Shown here: piece after piece, positions 46,511-56,569 of the stretch
How the letters are laid out: each line of letters opens with the position of its first letter
Numbering within the stretch: position 1 is the first letter of the stretch
DNA from: an uncultured Paludibacter sp.
GTDB taxonomy: Bacteria; Bacteroidota; Bacteroidia; Bacteroidales; Paludibacteraceae
DNA: 64,000 bases
Direction of reading: 5' to 3'
NCBI GenBank assembly: GCA_937897985.1
Contig: CALCBD010000010.1
Span: forward strand, 81,129 to 145,128
Notes under the pieces: generated by a model
Database searches by the model: none
What the model was told of the DNA's origin: nothing
Seen by the model: only the letters and a program-made list of their open reading frames with translations
Translations under genes and position numbers: made by a program

Positions 46511-47386
46511 ATGATTCAATCGATGACCGGCTTCGGAAAAGCCACCTGCGAATACAACAATAAGAAAATTGTTGTTGAAATTAAATCACTCAATAGTAAA
46601 CAACTCGATATTTCTACCAGAATATCAGGAAATTACAGAGACAAAGATATTGAGATTCGTAATGAAATATCTCAACAACTCGAACGTGGCAAAATTGATT
46701 TTGTGATGTATATCGATAATTCCGGTAAAGAATCGGGTACAACTTTTAATCAAACAGTAATAGAATCATATTATCAACAGATTCTTCAAATGTCTGAAAA
46801 TATGGGCATTAGTAAACCTGAAAATTGGTTTGAAGTATTATTACGTTTACCGGATGCCATGAAAACCGAAACAATTGAGTTGGATGAAAACGAATGGCTT
46901 GAGATTCGTAAAGCGATAAGTGAAGCTATAGATCAACTGAAATCATTCCGTATCAAAGAAGGTAAATCATTAGAGAATGTATTTATCGAAAAAATTGGTC
47001 GTATCGATCAGTTATTATATGATATTGAACCATTTGAACAGGAAAGGGTTGAAAAAATTAAAACAAGACTGGAAGAAAATCTTCAGAATTTATCAGATAA
47101 AATTGATTATGATAAAAACAGACTTGAGCAGGAACTAATTTTTTACATTGAAAAACTTGATGTCAACGAAGAGAAGGTTAGGCTACGAACACACCTGAAT
47201 TACTTTATCGAAACCCTGCAACATGAAAAATCACCCGGCAAAAAGCTTGGTTTTATTGCTCAGGAAATTGGTCGTGAGGTAAATACGCTTGGCTCTAAAT
47301 CCAACCACAGTGACATGCAAAAAATTGTTGTACTGATGAAAGACGAACTTGAGCAAATTAAAGAACAGGTGTTAAACGTATTATAA
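46511..47386 (+). CDS. yicC: YicC/YloC-family endoribonuclease-like protein
   Basis: This is a 291-residue protein beginning MIQSMTGFGKATCEY, the invariant start of the YicC family, and ending in the DUF1732 block IAQEIGREVNTLGSKSNHSDMQKIVVLMKDELEQIKEQVLNV. Family members have been described as RNases that act on small RNAs. The middle is helical and variable. It is the first gene of a tight yicC-gmk-nadD operon (27 and 28 bp spacers), a conserved arrangement in Bacteroidota. Confidence 0.92.
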   Translation: MIQSMTGFGKATCEYNNKKIVVEIKSLNSKQLDISTRISGNYRDKDIEIRNEISQQLERGKIDFVMYIDNSGKESGTTFNQTVIESYYQQILQMSENMGISKPENWFEVLLRLPDAMKTETIELDENEWLEIRKAISEAIDQLKSFRIKEGKSLENVFIEKIGRIDQLLYDIEPFEQERVEKIKTRLEENLQNLSDKIDYDKNRLEQELIFYIEKLDVNEEKVRLRTHLNYFIETLQHEKSPGKKLGFIAQEIGREVNTLGSKSNHSDMQKIVVLMKDELEQIKEQVLNVL

Positions 47387-47413
47387 TCCAATCAAGCTCA
47401 CCAAAATTAATAC

Positions 47414-47980
47414 ATGTCAGGTAAATTAATTATATTCTCAGCACCGTCAGGTGCCGGCAAAAGCACTATAGTCCACCATCTGCTTCAGCAGTGCTTAGAT
47501 TTGGAATTCTCAGTTTCTGCAACAAGCAGAAAACCAAGAGGTGCCGAGAAAGATGCTGTAGATTACTATTTTCTTAGTCCGGATGATTTTCGAAAACATA
47601 TTGATAATAAAGATTTTATTGAGTTTGAGGAAGTATATCCTGAACTTTTTTATGGTACTTTAAAATCTGAAGTTGACAGAATTTCAAAAAAAGGAAACAA
47701 TATTATTTTCGATGTTGATGTTATCGGAGGTTTAAATATTAAAAAACAGTTCGGTAATCAGGTACTTGCCGTTTTTATAGCTCCGCCGGGAATTGAGGAA
47801 CTTCAAAAACGTTTGGAAAAAAGAGGTACTGATTCGCCTGAAATGATTGAAAAAAGAGTAAAAAAGGCTGATTATGAGTTGACTTTTGCCGATGAATTCG
47901 ATAAAGTTATAATCAACGATAATCTTGAATCAGCTAAACAGGAGGCTGTCAGCGTTGTACGCGAATTTCTGCAAAAATAA
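47414..47980 (+). CDS. gmk: Guanylate kinase
   Basis: This 188-residue enzyme phosphorylates GMP to GDP. P-loop SAPSGAGKST is at residues 9-18. The GMP-binding SATSRKPRGAEKDAVDYYFLS (about 35-55) and the Glu/Tyr region FEEVYPELFYGT are clear, as is IIFDVDVIGGLNIKKQF. Size is standard. Confidence 0.96.
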   Translation: MSGKLIIFSAPSGAGKSTIVHHLLQQCLDLEFSVSATSRKPRGAEKDAVDYYFLSPDDFRKHIDNKDFIEFEEVYPELFYGTLKSEVDRISKKGNNIIFDVDVIGGLNIKKQFGNQVLAVFIAPPGIEELQKRLEKRGTDSPEMIEKRVKKADYELTFADEFDKVIINDNLESAKQEAVSVVREFLQK

Positions 47981-48008
47981 CATACCGGAGAGTTATATTT
48001 TTTAAATA

Positions 48009-48593
48009 ATGAGAATTGCACTTTTCTTTGGTTCCTTCAATCCTGTTCATAACGGACATACCGGACTTGGCAAATATGTTGTTGATAATAAATTGGTTGA
48101 CGAAGTCTGGTTTGTTGTGTCACCAAGGAATCCGCTTAAAAATCAAAGAGAACTGATTGATGAACATCAAAGGTTTGAAATGTTGCAATTGGCCATAAAG
48201 GATGAACCATTTTTCAAAGCAACCGATATTGAATTTAAAATGCCGGTTCCATCTTATACCATTGATACTCTACACATACTTAGCTCAGAATTTCCTGAAA
48301 AACATTTTGTTTTGATGATTGGTAGTGATAATGCACTGGTCTTTGAACAATGGAAAAATTTTAAGGAAATACTTTCTGATTATGAGATAATTGTATATCC
48401 GAGACAAGGATTTAATTTTGATTTGGTAAAAGAAAGGTTCCGGCAGATGAAGCTGGCTGACACTCCGATTTATAATATATCATCAACGCAGATCAGAGAT
48501 GCATTACGAAACACAAAGGATGTCTCCAAATGGATACATCCTTCTGTATTTCAATATATTAAAGATAATAATCTCTATTCCGGAGTTTCATAA
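48009..48593 (+). CDS. nadD: Nicotinate-nucleotide adenylyltransferase
   Basis: This 194-residue enzyme makes deamido-NAD from NaMN and ATP. GSFNPVHNGHTGL (8-20) holds the HxGH-type nucleotidyl transfer motif, with SPRNPLK near 37 and the C-terminal ISSTQIRDAL. Its last 6 bases overlap the end of the convergent MBL hydrolase gene. Confidence 0.95.
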   Translation: MRIALFFGSFNPVHNGHTGLGKYVVDNKLVDEVWFVVSPRNPLKNQRELIDEHQRFEMLQLAIKDEPFFKATDIEFKMPVPSYTIDTLHILSSEFPEKHFVLMIGSDNALVFEQWKNFKEILSDYEIIVYPRQGFNFDLVKERFRQMKLADTPIYNISSTQIRDALRNTKDVSKWIHPSVFQYIKDNNLYSGVS

Positions 48594-49223
48594 ATACGGA
48601 TTATTGATACGTTCAAATCCGATAGTTGTCGTCGGACCATGTCCGCTATAAACTAATGTTTCGTCGGGTAGAGTAAATAAATTATTTGATATTGAGCGTA
48701 TAAGAGTTGCATAATCACCTTTTGGCAGGTCGGTTCTTCCTATTGAACCTCTGAAAAGTACATCTCCGGCAAATAATACAGCTTCCTTTTCAGCATAAAA
48801 TGCCATACTACCCGGCGAATGTCCCGGAACATGTAAAGCCTTAAATACGGAATTTCCAAAGCTGATAATTTGATTATTAACTATATAATTTCCAAGTTCC
48901 TGGGCCGATTCGTTGATATTCAATCCAAATTTTTTAGCCTGATTCGATATATTGTCAAGTAAAAACTCATCTTCAACACATGCTTCAGGCAATAATTTGT
49001 ATTTTTCTGTCAGAAATTTATTGCCGAATTGATGATCAAGATGCAAATGAGTATTAATTATACGTTTTAAAATGAGTTGATTAGCTTCAATGAACTTGAC
49101 TAATATACTTTTTTCTGAATCAAACAGACAACCGGCATCAATGATGATTGCTTCCTTTGTTTCATCATAAACCAAATAGGTATTTTCCTGAAAAGGACCG
49201 AAAGTAAATGTTTTAACTGTCAT
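48588..49223 (-). CDS. MBL-fold metallohydrolase (glyoxalase II-like)
   Basis: This is a 211-residue zinc hydrolase with THLHLDHQFG (about 60-69), a later His in LHVPGHSPGSMAFY (about 130-143), an Asp in LFAGDVLFRGSIGRTDLP (about 150-167) and a final His in YSGHGPTTTIG. It is shorter than true GloB (about 250) and lacks the glutathione-binding tail, so it is a small GloB-like hydrolase of undefined substrate. Its start is 22 bp downstream of the rsmG stop on the same strand. Confidence 0.85.
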   Translation of the reverse strand: MTVKTFTFGPFQENTYLVYDETKEAIIIDAGCLFDSEKSILVKFIEANQLILKRIINTHLHLDHQFGNKFLTEKYKLLPEACVEDEFLLDNISNQAKKFGLNINESAQELGNYIVNNQIISFGNSVFKALHVPGHSPGSMAFYAEKEAVLFAGDVLFRGSIGRTDLPKGDYATLIRSISNNLFTLPDETLVYSGHGPTTTIGFERINNPYL

Positions 49224-49245
49224 GTTTTCAATAGATTATTTTATT

Positions 49246-49866
49246 TCAGAGAGGTACGTAAACTACCTTTTTGGTTTTAAAAAATTCTTCATCAAAAAAA
49301 TCACTAACCTCATAAGCAATTGCTATCTTTTTGAATGGCAGAATTTCGTGATGCAATTCACCACCCTTCAGGCAAATGAGACCGTTGGGTAAACTATTGG
49401 ACGAATTTTTAGAAATATTCTTTTTTACCAGATTTATTAATTCTTCGAGCGGCATAACAGCCCGACTGACAACGAAATCATATTTTGCTTTTTCATCCTG
49501 AACTCTTTGGTGCTTTAACTGAATGTTTTTAAGGCCTATAGAGTTTGAAATTTCAGTTGCTACTTTAATCTTTTTTCCGATGGAATCGATTAATGTAAAA
49601 CTGACTTCCGGAAAAAGAATGGCTAAAGGGATACCCGGAAAACCACCGCCTGTACCGACATCCAAAATCCCTGAGCCGGCCCTGAAATTCAATACCTCTG
49701 CAATTGCCAGCGAATGTAGTACGTGGTGTTCATATAAATTGTCAATATCTTTCCTCGATATTACATTAATTTTTGAATTCCAGTCCTGATATAAAGCATA
49801 AAGGGATTCAAACTGACTTTTTTGAGTAGTTGTCAACCCCGGAAAGTATTTCAGTATTTTTTGCAT
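49246..49866 (-). CDS. rsmG: 16S rRNA (guanine527-N7)-methyltransferase RsmG
   Basis: From the ATG at 49866 this is 206 residues, beginning MQKILKYFPGLT as in the family. An upstream in-frame ATG at 49887 falls inside a -7 promoter box and is unlikely to be used. The SAM loop ILDVGTGGGFPGIPLAI (about 69-85) is diagnostic, followed by DSIGKKIKVATEISNSIGL and the conserved VVSRAVMPLEELI (about 128-140). It methylates G527 of 16S rRNA. Confidence 0.94.
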   Translation of the reverse strand: MQKILKYFPGLTTTQKSQFESLYALYQDWNSKINVISRKDIDNLYEHHVLHSLAIAEVLNFRAGSGILDVGTGGGFPGIPLAILFPEVSFTLIDSIGKKIKVATEISNSIGLKNIQLKHQRVQDEKAKYDFVVSRAVMPLEELINLVKKNISKNSSNSLPNGLICLKGGELHHEILPFKKIAIAYEVSDFFDEEFFKTKKVVYVPL

Positions 49867-49884
49867 AGTGCTTATTTTTTGATA

Positions 49885-49892
49885 CAAAGTTA
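49885..49892 (-). promoter_or_regulatory. -7 box of rsmG-MBL operon
   Basis: On the minus strand this reads TAACTTTG. It sits 19 bp upstream of ATG 49866 and overlaps the alternative start, which decides the start choice. Confidence 0.5.
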
Positions 49893-50088
49893 ACTCATTA
49901 TTTCAAACTGAAAAATTCGGCTCGTTTTATTTATGCAAAAAAACCAGTCATAAATCAGTTTTATAGCCTGAATTGAGAAATAATCATGAATTCTGTATAT
50001 TTGTTAATAAAATTCATTTATAATGATGAGTTATACTGAAATAAAGTAAAAATTTAACATTAATTTTTCTTTTGTGTGTTTAAATGAT

Positions 50089-50096
50089 TATCTTTG
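50089..50096 (+). promoter_or_regulatory. -7 box of fabD promoter
   Basis: TATCTTTG lies 99 bp before fabD. The rest of the 328-bp gap from rsmG contains nothing else recognisable. Confidence 0.5.
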
Positions 50097-50194
50097 CCGC
50101 CGTTTTAAGAAAAAAATCAAGAATAAATATTGTCATTTATTTGATAAAATATGATGATAATCTGATAATTATAAAAAAATAAAACCATAAAAAA

Positions 50195-51067
50195 ATGAAA
50201 GCTTATGTATTTCCCGGACAGGGAGCGCAATTTGTTGGAATGGGTAAAGATTTGTACGATCAATCAGCTCTTGCACGTGAATATTTTGAAAAAGCCAACG
50301 AGATACTTGGATTTCGAATCACTGATTTAATGTTTGAAGGGACTCCCGAAGATTTAAAACAGACCAAAGTAACCCAGCCTGCAGTATTTTTACATTCGGT
50401 AATTTCGGCTTTTGTTTTGGCTGAAAATTTTAAACCGGAAATGGTAGCCGGACATTCATTAGGTGAATTTTCGGCACTTGTAGCAGCCGGTTCATTATCA
50501 TTTGAAGAAGGATTGAAGCTTGTTTATGCACGTGCTATGGCAATGCAGAAAGCCTGTGAATCAGAACCTTCGACTATGGCTGCTGTTCTCGGTCTTAGTG
50601 ATGAAGATGTAGAGGAAGTTTGTGATTCAATTAAAGATAGTGTAGTTGTACCTGCCAATTATAATTGTCCGGGACAATTGGTAATTTCCGGTTCTGTCGC
50701 CGGTATCGATAAAGCATGTGAACTAATGAAGGAAAAAGGAGCAAAACGTGCATTGAGACTGCCTGTAGGTGGTGCATTTCATTCGCCGTTGATGCAACCG
50801 GCAAGCGAAGAACTTCAAAAAGCAATTAACGAATCGACATTTAGAACTCCGGTTTGTCCTGTTTATCAGAATGTTAGTGCGTATCCTCAAACCGACCCTG
50901 AAGCAATTAAACAAAATCTGATAGCACAATTAACTGCACCTGTCAGATGGACTCAAACAATTAAAAACATGATTACCGACGGTGCAACTGAATTTACTGA
51001 ACTTGGTCCCGGCGATGTTTTAAAAGGTCTTGTTAAGAAAATTAATCCGGAAATGATTTTATCTTAA
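50195..51067 (+). CDS. fabD: Malonyl-CoA:ACP transacylase FabD
   Basis: This 290-residue enzyme loads malonate onto acyl-carrier protein for fatty acid synthesis. FPGQGAQFVGMG (6-17) is at the start. The nucleophile Ser88 lies in VAGHSLGEFSALVAAG (84-99), and the catalytic His in GGAFHSPLM (about 198). The C-terminal ELGPGDVLKGLVKKI is standard. It is alone here, away from other fab genes, with its own terminator. Confidence 0.96.
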   Translation: MKAYVFPGQGAQFVGMGKDLYDQSALAREYFEKANEILGFRITDLMFEGTPEDLKQTKVTQPAVFLHSVISAFVLAENFKPEMVAGHSLGEFSALVAAGSLSFEEGLKLVYARAMAMQKACESEPSTMAAVLGLSDEDVEEVCDSIKDSVVVPANYNCPGQLVISGSVAGIDKACELMKEKGAKRALRLPVGGAFHSPLMQPASEELQKAINESTFRTPVCPVYQNVSAYPQTDPEAIKQNLIAQLTAPVRWTQTIKNMITDGATEFTELGPGDVLKGLVKKINPEMILS

Positions 51068-51091
51068 CTAAGTACTAAAACGACATTTTGA

Positions 51092-51128
51092 TAAAAGATG
51101 CAAAGACCCGGTTCTTTGCATCTTTTTA
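51092..51128 (+). terminator. Rho-independent terminator after fabD
   Basis: A 14-bp perfect stem AAAAGATGCAAAGA (51092-51105) / TCTTTGCATCTTTT (51112-51125) has a 6-nt loop. Confidence 0.9.
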
Positions 51129-51159
51129 TTTATCTGCCATTTTCAATGAAGATTTTTTT

Positions 51160-51167
51160 GTATTTTT
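51160..51167 (+). promoter_or_regulatory. -7 box of aspS promoter
   Basis: TATTTTTG lies 74 bp before aspS; no -33 match at 19 bp. Confidence 0.48.
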
Positions 51168-51241
51168 GTCCTTCACTTTATTTATGAATGACTAATCACA
51201 AAGTCAGACACAATTGTAATTAAATAAAACTTATTCAAAAT

Positions 51242-52999
51242 ATGTACAGAACACACACTTGTGGCGAACTTCGCCTTTCGGATGCCGGGAAATTGATTGA
51301 ATTGTCGGGATGGATACAACGAACCCGTAAAATGGGTGGAATGACCTTCATTGATATACGCGATCGCTATGGAATAACACAATTGGTTTTCAATAATGAA
51401 ACTGATTCAGTTTTGTTTGACGATGCCAATAGTTTGGGGCGTGAATTTGTGATTCAGGTGAAAGGTGTTGTAGCTGAAAGAAGTAACAAAAACAGCAACT
51501 TATCCACAGGTGAAATTGAAATCCATGTGTCTTCATTAAAAATTCTGAATAAAGCACTAACACCGCCATTTACAATTGAGGACAATACCGATGGAGGAGA
51601 TGACATCAGAATGAAGTTCCGGTACCTTGATTTAAGAAGAAATAATGTGAGAAGTAATTTGATTTTGAGACATCAGATTGCTTTTGAAACGAGGCGTTAC
51701 CTTGATCAGTTAGGGTTTATTGAGGTTGAAACTCCCGTTTTAATCGGTTCAACTCCCGAAGGAGCACGCGATTTTGTAGTACCATCGAGAATGAACGCAG
51801 GTGAGTTTTATGCTTTACCACAATCACCGCAATTGTTCAAACAACTTTTAATGGTTTCGGGATTTGACCGCTATTTCCAGATTGCCAAATGCTTCAGAGA
51901 CGAAGATTTACGTGCCGATCGTCAACCTGAATTTACTCAGATTGACTGTGAAATGTCATTTGTAAATCAGGAAGATGTGTTGAACACTTTCGAAGGAATG
52001 ATGAAACATTTATTCAAATTCGTTAAAGATATTGATATTACTGAGGCATTCCCTCGTATGACCTGGCATGATGCTATGAAATATTATGGTTCGGATAAAC
52101 CGGATATCCGTTTCGAAATGAAAATTGTTGAATTGAAAGAAATGGTATCGGGACATGATTTTGTGGTTTTCGATTCAGTTCCTTATGTCGGAGGTATTTG
52201 CGCTAAAGGTTGCGCTAATTATACCCGCAAACAAATTGATGAACTAACCGACTTTGTAAAACGTCCTCAAATAGGTGCTAAAGGATTGGTATATATCCGT
52301 TTGGAAGCCGACGGAAGTATAAAATCATCGGTTGATAAATTCTATAGCAGTGCCGATTTAAAACAGATTACTGATTTATTCGGAGCTGAACCGGGTGATT
52401 TAATTCTGATACTGGCAGGAAATAAAATTAAAACACAAAAAGCTTTGTGCGAATTGCGGCTTGAAGTAGGAGCAAGGTTAGGTCTTCGTGATAAGAATGT
52501 TTATGCACCCCTGTGGGTAATTGATTTTCCGTTGTTTGAATGGGATGATGAAACACAACGCTATTATGCTACACATCACCCGTTTACATCTCCAAATCCG
52601 GATGATATTCCATTACTTGATACTGATCCGGGGCAAGTCAGAGCAACTGCTTACGATATGGTTATTAATGGAGTGGAACTGGGTGGAGGTTCAATTCGTA
52701 TTCACGAAAGCGGCCTGCAAAACCGGATGTTTGAATTACTCGGATTTACACCCGAAAAAGCACAAGCACAGTTTGGATTCCTGATGAACGCTTTTCAGTT
52801 TGGTGCACCTCCGCATGGTGGTTTGGCATTCGGGTTGGATCGTTTGGTGTCATTATTTGCTGGTCTGGATAGTATCAGGGATTGTATTGCATTTCCAAAA
52901 AATAATTCAGGAAGAGATGTTATGATTGATGCACCTTCCAAAATTGATCAGTCGCAACTTGACGAATTGAATCTGATAATTGATATTAAAGAGAAATAA
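51242..52999 (+). CDS. aspS: Aspartyl-tRNA synthetase, bacterial type
   Basis: This is a 585-residue class II synthetase. The N-terminal OB fold opens [30 protein letters not shown]. Motif 2 is [23 protein letters not shown] (about 218-240), and motif 3 is [16 protein letters not shown] (about 525-540). The GAD insertion domain of bacterial AspRS is present (about 285-425). The segment [27 protein letters not shown] is conserved. Length matches the bacterial form. Confidence 0.97.
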   Translation: MYRTHTCGELRLSDAGKLIELSGWIQRTRKMGGMTFIDIRDRYGITQLVFNNETDSVLFDDANSLGREFVIQVKGVVAERSNKNSNLSTGEIEIHVSSLKILNKALTPPFTIEDNTDGGDDIRMKFRYLDLRRNNVRSNLILRHQIAFETRRYLDQLGFIEVETPVLIGSTPEGARDFVVPSRMNAGEFYALPQSPQLFKQLLMVSGFDRYFQIAKCFRDEDLRADRQPEFTQIDCEMSFVNQEDVLNTFEGMMKHLFKFVKDIDITEAFPRMTWHDAMKYYGSDKPDIRFEMKIVELKEMVSGHDFVVFDSVPYVGGICAKGCANYTRKQIDELTDFVKRPQIGAKGLVYIRLEADGSIKSSVDKFYSSADLKQITDLFGAEPGDLILILAGNKIKTQKALCELRLEVGARLGLRDKNVYAPLWVIDFPLFEWDDETQRYYATHHPFTSPNPDDIPLLDTDPGQVRATAYDMVINGVELGGGSIRIHESGLQNRMFELLGFTPEKAQAQFGFLMNAFQFGAPPHGGLAFGLDRLVSLFAGLDSIRDCIAFPKNNSGRDVMIDAPSKIDQSQLDELNLIIDIKEK

Positions 53000-53038
53000 T
53001 TGTATGTAAATTGTTATATATCAATAAAATATATTATT

Positions 53039-53296
53039 ATGAACGAGAAAGAAATTAAAGATAAAGCTGAACAAATCGTTGAAGCTTTAACCTCATTAAG
53101 TTTAGGCAGAGAACCGAATATTCTATCGAATGAAGCTTTAAAGAAACTTTCAAATCATCCTAATTATAATCAGATAAGAGATACGTATATCTCATATTTA
53201 CAGTCATTTGACGGTAAAATTGATAATATTGAGAATATAAAAGTATTATTCGACTTCAGGATGAAGATTGTACAACTCTTTGATATTGAGAAATAA
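53039..53296 (+). CDS. Small hypothetical protein with duplicated 3' end
   Basis: From the ATG at 53039 this is 85 residues (the frame opens upstream with a TTG at 53000 directly after the aspS stop). It is soluble, probably all helical, begins MNEKEIKDKAEQIVEALTSL and ends FDFRMKIVQLFDIEK. I do not recognise the family. It is 39 bp from aspS and may be co-transcribed. Its last 16 codons and the terminator are repeated just downstream as part of a tandem duplication. Confidence 0.55.
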   Translation: MNEKEIKDKAEQIVEALTSLSLGREPNILSNEALKKLSNHPNYNQIRDTYISYLQSFDGKIDNIENIKVLFDFRMKIVQLFDIEK

Positions 53297-53775
53297 ACTT
53301 TCTCATCTTTATAAAGTAATTCATTTTTGACCACAAATGTGTTCAGAAATGAATTATTTTTTTCTGACGATTTTTTCCGAATCAAATTTTTAAAAGCATT
53401 TTTACTGACTACCTTTTAAATTTTATATTTCATAATTATGGGGAGGGATAATATTGAAATGGGATTATTTGCTTTTATTCTATTTTACATAAATTCGACT
53501 TCAGGATGAAGATTGTACAACTCTTTGATATTGAGAAATAAACTTTCTCATCTTTATAAATTAATTCATTTTTTACCACAAATGTGTTCAGAAATGAATT
53601 ATTTTTTTCTGACAACTTATCTTTAAATTTTTTCTGCCAAAACAGAGGCGACGATTTTTTCCGAATCAAATTTTAAAAACTTTTTTTCTGACTACGTTTT
53701 AATTTTATATTTCATAATTATGGGGAGGGATAATATTGAAATGGGATTATTTGCATTTATTCTATTTTACATAAT
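53248..53775 (+). repeat. Tandem duplication of about 245 bp containing a gene 3' end
   Basis: Unit 1 runs from 53248 to 53492 and unit 2 from 53493 to about 53775. Both begin ATTCGACTTCAGGATGAAG, carry the last 16 codons of the small gene with its stop, the same terminator hairpin, and GGGGAGGGATAATATTGAAA near the end. Unit 2 has an insertion of about 39 bp (near 53616-53655) and scattered substitutions, but its coding part is unchanged. It lacks any start for the gene fragment. Confidence 0.88.
53318..53364 (+). terminator. Terminator of the small gene (unit 1 copy)
   Basis: AATTCATTT (53318-53326) pairs with AAATGAATT (53347-53355), with CACAAATGTG forming an inner stem, then ATTTTTTT. 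A second copy lies in the duplicated unit near 53563-53609. Confidence 0.75.
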
Positions 53776-54135
53776 ATAAATTATAGTAATTTATCTTTGA
53801 AAATTTATTTAAACATTCTTGTCTGAATTTTATGATTAAATAATGCACTTTTATAACACTATGAAAAAGCTTATTTAAAACGCAGATTTCCACTGATCAG
53901 ACGGATTTAAAACGGATTTCAATGTCGGTAAACCGATGCGATTTCATGATAGTGACAAAATCTTATCCTGTTGGTGCGATATAAATCCGAATCAATCATG
54001 TTTTAAATATTATAATTCATTGTCAATCAGCTGAATTTGCATAAATCAGCGTTCAGTTTTTTTGTCTTGTTCTGAAAATCTGAAGTAAATTATCGGGTTC
54101 TGTGAAATCAACTGCTCCCCTCCCTTCTTATTTTC
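53776..54135. repeat. Noncoding spacer with an interspersed-repeat relic
   Basis: Here I see no gene. AAACGCAGATTTCCACTGATCAGACGGATTTAAAACGGATTTC at about 53877-53921 (word pattern CGCAGATT-GGATTTAAAACGGATT) and TGCATAAATCAGCGTTCAGT near 54040 resemble the CAGATT/CGGATT repeats scattered between genes in many Bacteroidota. Copies elsewhere in the genome cannot be checked here. Confidence 0.4.
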
Positions 54136-54142
54136 AATATGT

Positions 54143-54185
54143 TAAAAGTCCCGAACCAGCTTTGACAGTTGATCCGGGACTTTAA
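54143..54185 (-). terminator. Rho-independent terminator after the pyrophosphatase gene
   Basis: TAAAAGTCCCG (54143-54153) pairs with CGGGACTTTAA (54175-54185); T-rich on the minus-strand 3' side, 25 bp after the stop codon. Confidence 0.85.
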
Positions 54186-54210
54186 TTATAACTATTTATA
54201 TGTCAGCTGC

Positions 54211-56436
54211 TTAGAATAAGCTCCATGCAACAGTTAAACCTGCCATAACGATAGAAACCATGCTCATCAATTTGATAAGGATATTCAATGACGGACCTGA
54301 AGTATCTTTAAATGGATCACCTACTGTATCGCCGGTAACAGCGGCTTTGTGAGCATCTGAACCTTTGCCTCCGAAGTTTCCTTCTTCAATAAATTTCTTT
54401 GCATTGTCCCATGCACCACCTGAATTTGCCATGAAAACGGCAAGAATAAATCCTGTGGAAACTCCACCAAGCAACAAGCCCATTACGCCGGACACGCCGA
54501 AAATGATACCTGTTAGTACCGGGATTAAAATTGCCAGCATAGAAGGCAATAACATTTCTTTCTGCGCACCTTTGGTTGAGATAGCAACACAACGTGCATA
54601 ATCCGGTTCAGCTTTGCCATCGAGAATACCTTTAATTTCGCGGAACTGGCGACGAACTTCTTCAACCATACTTTGTGCTGCACGACCAACCGCATTCATG
54701 GTAAGACCACTGAACAGAAATGCAGCCATAGAACCGATAAATGCACCGACTAAAACGCGTGGATTCATCAAATCGACTTTAAAATATTGCATCATTTGCG
54801 GAATGGTAGCCTGGTGAATATCTACACCAACAGTATTTAAAAACATTTCTGCTTTTTCAGGAACGCGGGCTACAGCAATTTTAATTTCTTCCATGTAAGA
54901 AGCCATTAAAGCCAGAGCAGTAAGTGCAGCTGAACCAATTGCAAATCCTTTTCCTGTGGCAGCAGTAGTATTACCTAAAGTATCCAGGGCATCGGTACGT
55001 TTGCGTACTTCTGCACCTAATCCGCTCATTTCAGCATTACCACCGGCGTTGTCGGCAATCGGACCATAAGCATCAGTAGCTAAGGTGATTCCGAGTGTAG
55101 ATAACATACCAACTGCAGCAATGGCAATACCATAAAGTCCCATGCTGATATTCTCAAAATTGAAATTCGAAGCAAAAAGGAAAGCAAGAATAATTGAAGT
55201 TCCTACAATTAAAACAGGGAAAGCAGTTGAAAGCATTCCGGTACCTATTCCTGATATAATGACAGTTGCAGGACCGGTCTTTGTTGATTCTGCAATATTT
55301 TTTGTAGGCTTAAACGCTGAAGAAGTGTAATATTCCGTTACTTTACCAATGCCGATACCACCAACAAGTCCGGCGATCATAGAAGCCCAGATACCCAGAT
55401 AATTTGGAATATTCAGATAGTAAAGAATGATAAGAGAAAGGATAGCAATTAAAACCGAACTTACATTTACACCACGGCTTAAAGCAGCTAATAAAAGTTT
55501 TTGAGATGCACCTTCTTTTGCTTTTACAAGGAAAATTCCGACAATTGAAAGAACAATACCAACTGCTGCAATTATCATAGGAGCAATTACACCATTGAAC
55601 TGAGTTTCAACTCCCAATCCGGCAAAAGCAGTTGCACCGAGGGCAGCAGTCGAAAGGATAGCGCCACAATACGATTCATATAAATCAGCACCCATACCGG
55701 CAACATCACCAACATTATCACCAACATTATCAGCAATGGTTGCAGGATTGCGGGGATCGTCCTCAGGAATTCCGGCTTCAACTTTACCCACGAGGTCAGC
55801 ACCAACATCGGCAGCTTTTGTGAAAATACCTCCACCCACACGTGCAAACAATGCCTGGGTTGATGCACCCATACCGAATGTAAGTGTGGTAGTGGTAATG
55901 ATTATTAACTTCATTGAAGGATTGGCACTTATGATTGCATCAGTAGTAGAATCGAGTGCTCCGATTATATATTGAAGTGCGTAGAACCAGATTGAAATGT
56001 CGAGCAAACCGAGTCCGACAACAACCAAACCCATTACAGCACCCGAACGAAATGCCAGCTTTAATCCATCGTTCAGCGAACGTTGAGCGGCATTAGCAGC
56101 ACGAGCAGAAGCATAGGTAGCCGTTTTCATTCCAAAGAAACCTGCCAGACCTGAGAAAAAACCACCGGTAAGAAATGCGAATGGCACCCAGGGGTTTTGA
56201 ATGTGAAGGCCATAAGCCATAATTGCAAAAATAGCTGTAATAATAACAAACACTATTGATACAACTTTATATTGTTGTTTCAGATAGGCCATTGCCCCTT
56301 TACGAACGTAAAGAGCAATTTTTTTCATTGTATCGGTTCCTTCGCTCTCTTTCAACATCTGTTTGAAAAAGTAAAAAGCGAATCCCAATGCGACAATGGA
56401 CGCAGCAGGCACAAGAAAGAAAATGTTATTCTCCAT
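54211..56436 (-). CDS. hppA: Membrane-bound ion-pumping pyrophosphatase, K+-dependent type
   Basis: This is a 741-residue protein with about 16 helices that couples pyrophosphate hydrolysis to pumping of H+ or Na+ across the inner membrane. The catalytic block [32 protein letters not shown] lies near 215-250, and the second acidic site [20 protein letters not shown] near 455-475. [18 protein letters not shown] has Ala where K+-independent enzymes have Lys, so it should need K+. Whether it moves Na+, H+ or both cannot be fixed from sequence alone; both kinds occur in Bacteroidota. It is monocistronic. Confidence 0.94.
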   Translation of the reverse strand: MENNIFFLVPAASIVALGFAFYFFKQMLKESEGTDTMKKIALYVRKGAMAYLKQQYKVVSIVFVIITAIFAIMAYGLHIQNPWVPFAFLTGGFFSGLAGFFGMKTATYASARAANAAQRSLNDGLKLAFRSGAVMGLVVVGLGLLDISIWFYALQYIIGALDSTTDAIISANPSMKLIIITTTTLTFGMGASTQALFARVGGGIFTKAADVGADLVGKVEAGIPEDDPRNPATIADNVGDNVGDVAGMGADLYESYCGAILSTAALGATAFAGLGVETQFNGVIAPMIIAAVGIVLSIVGIFLVKAKEGASQKLLLAALSRGVNVSSVLIAILSLIILYYLNIPNYLGIWASMIAGLVGGIGIGKVTEYYTSSAFKPTKNIAESTKTGPATVIISGIGTGMLSTAFPVLIVGTSIILAFLFASNFNFENISMGLYGIAIAAVGMLSTLGITLATDAYGPIADNAGGNAEMSGLGAEVRKRTDALDTLGNTTAATGKGFAIGSAALTALALMASYMEEIKIAVARVPEKAEMFLNTVGVDIHQATIPQMMQYFKVDLMNPRVLVGAFIGSMAAFLFSGLTMNAVGRAAQSMVEEVRRQFREIKGILDGKAEPDYARCVAISTKGAQKEMLLPSMLAILIPVLTGIIFGVSGVMGLLLGGVSTGFILAVFMANSGGAWDNAKKFIEEGNFGGKGSDAHKAAVTGDTVGDPFKDTSGPSLNILIKLMSMVSIVMAGLTVAWSLF

Positions 56437-56569
56437 AAAATCTTAAATGAAATAGTTAATTAATTATTTATAAATTTTTTATTGAAATAAAACTGTTTTT
56501 TAAATTTTGCATTCTGTTCAGATCGGTAGTTGAATTTAGATTAAATTCAGAAAATTGATATTCAGTAAT

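Noticed and set aside
51195..51206. Mini-frame Met-Asn-Asp upstream of aspS
   Set aside because: Three codons are too few to support attenuation, and there is no terminator between it and aspS.
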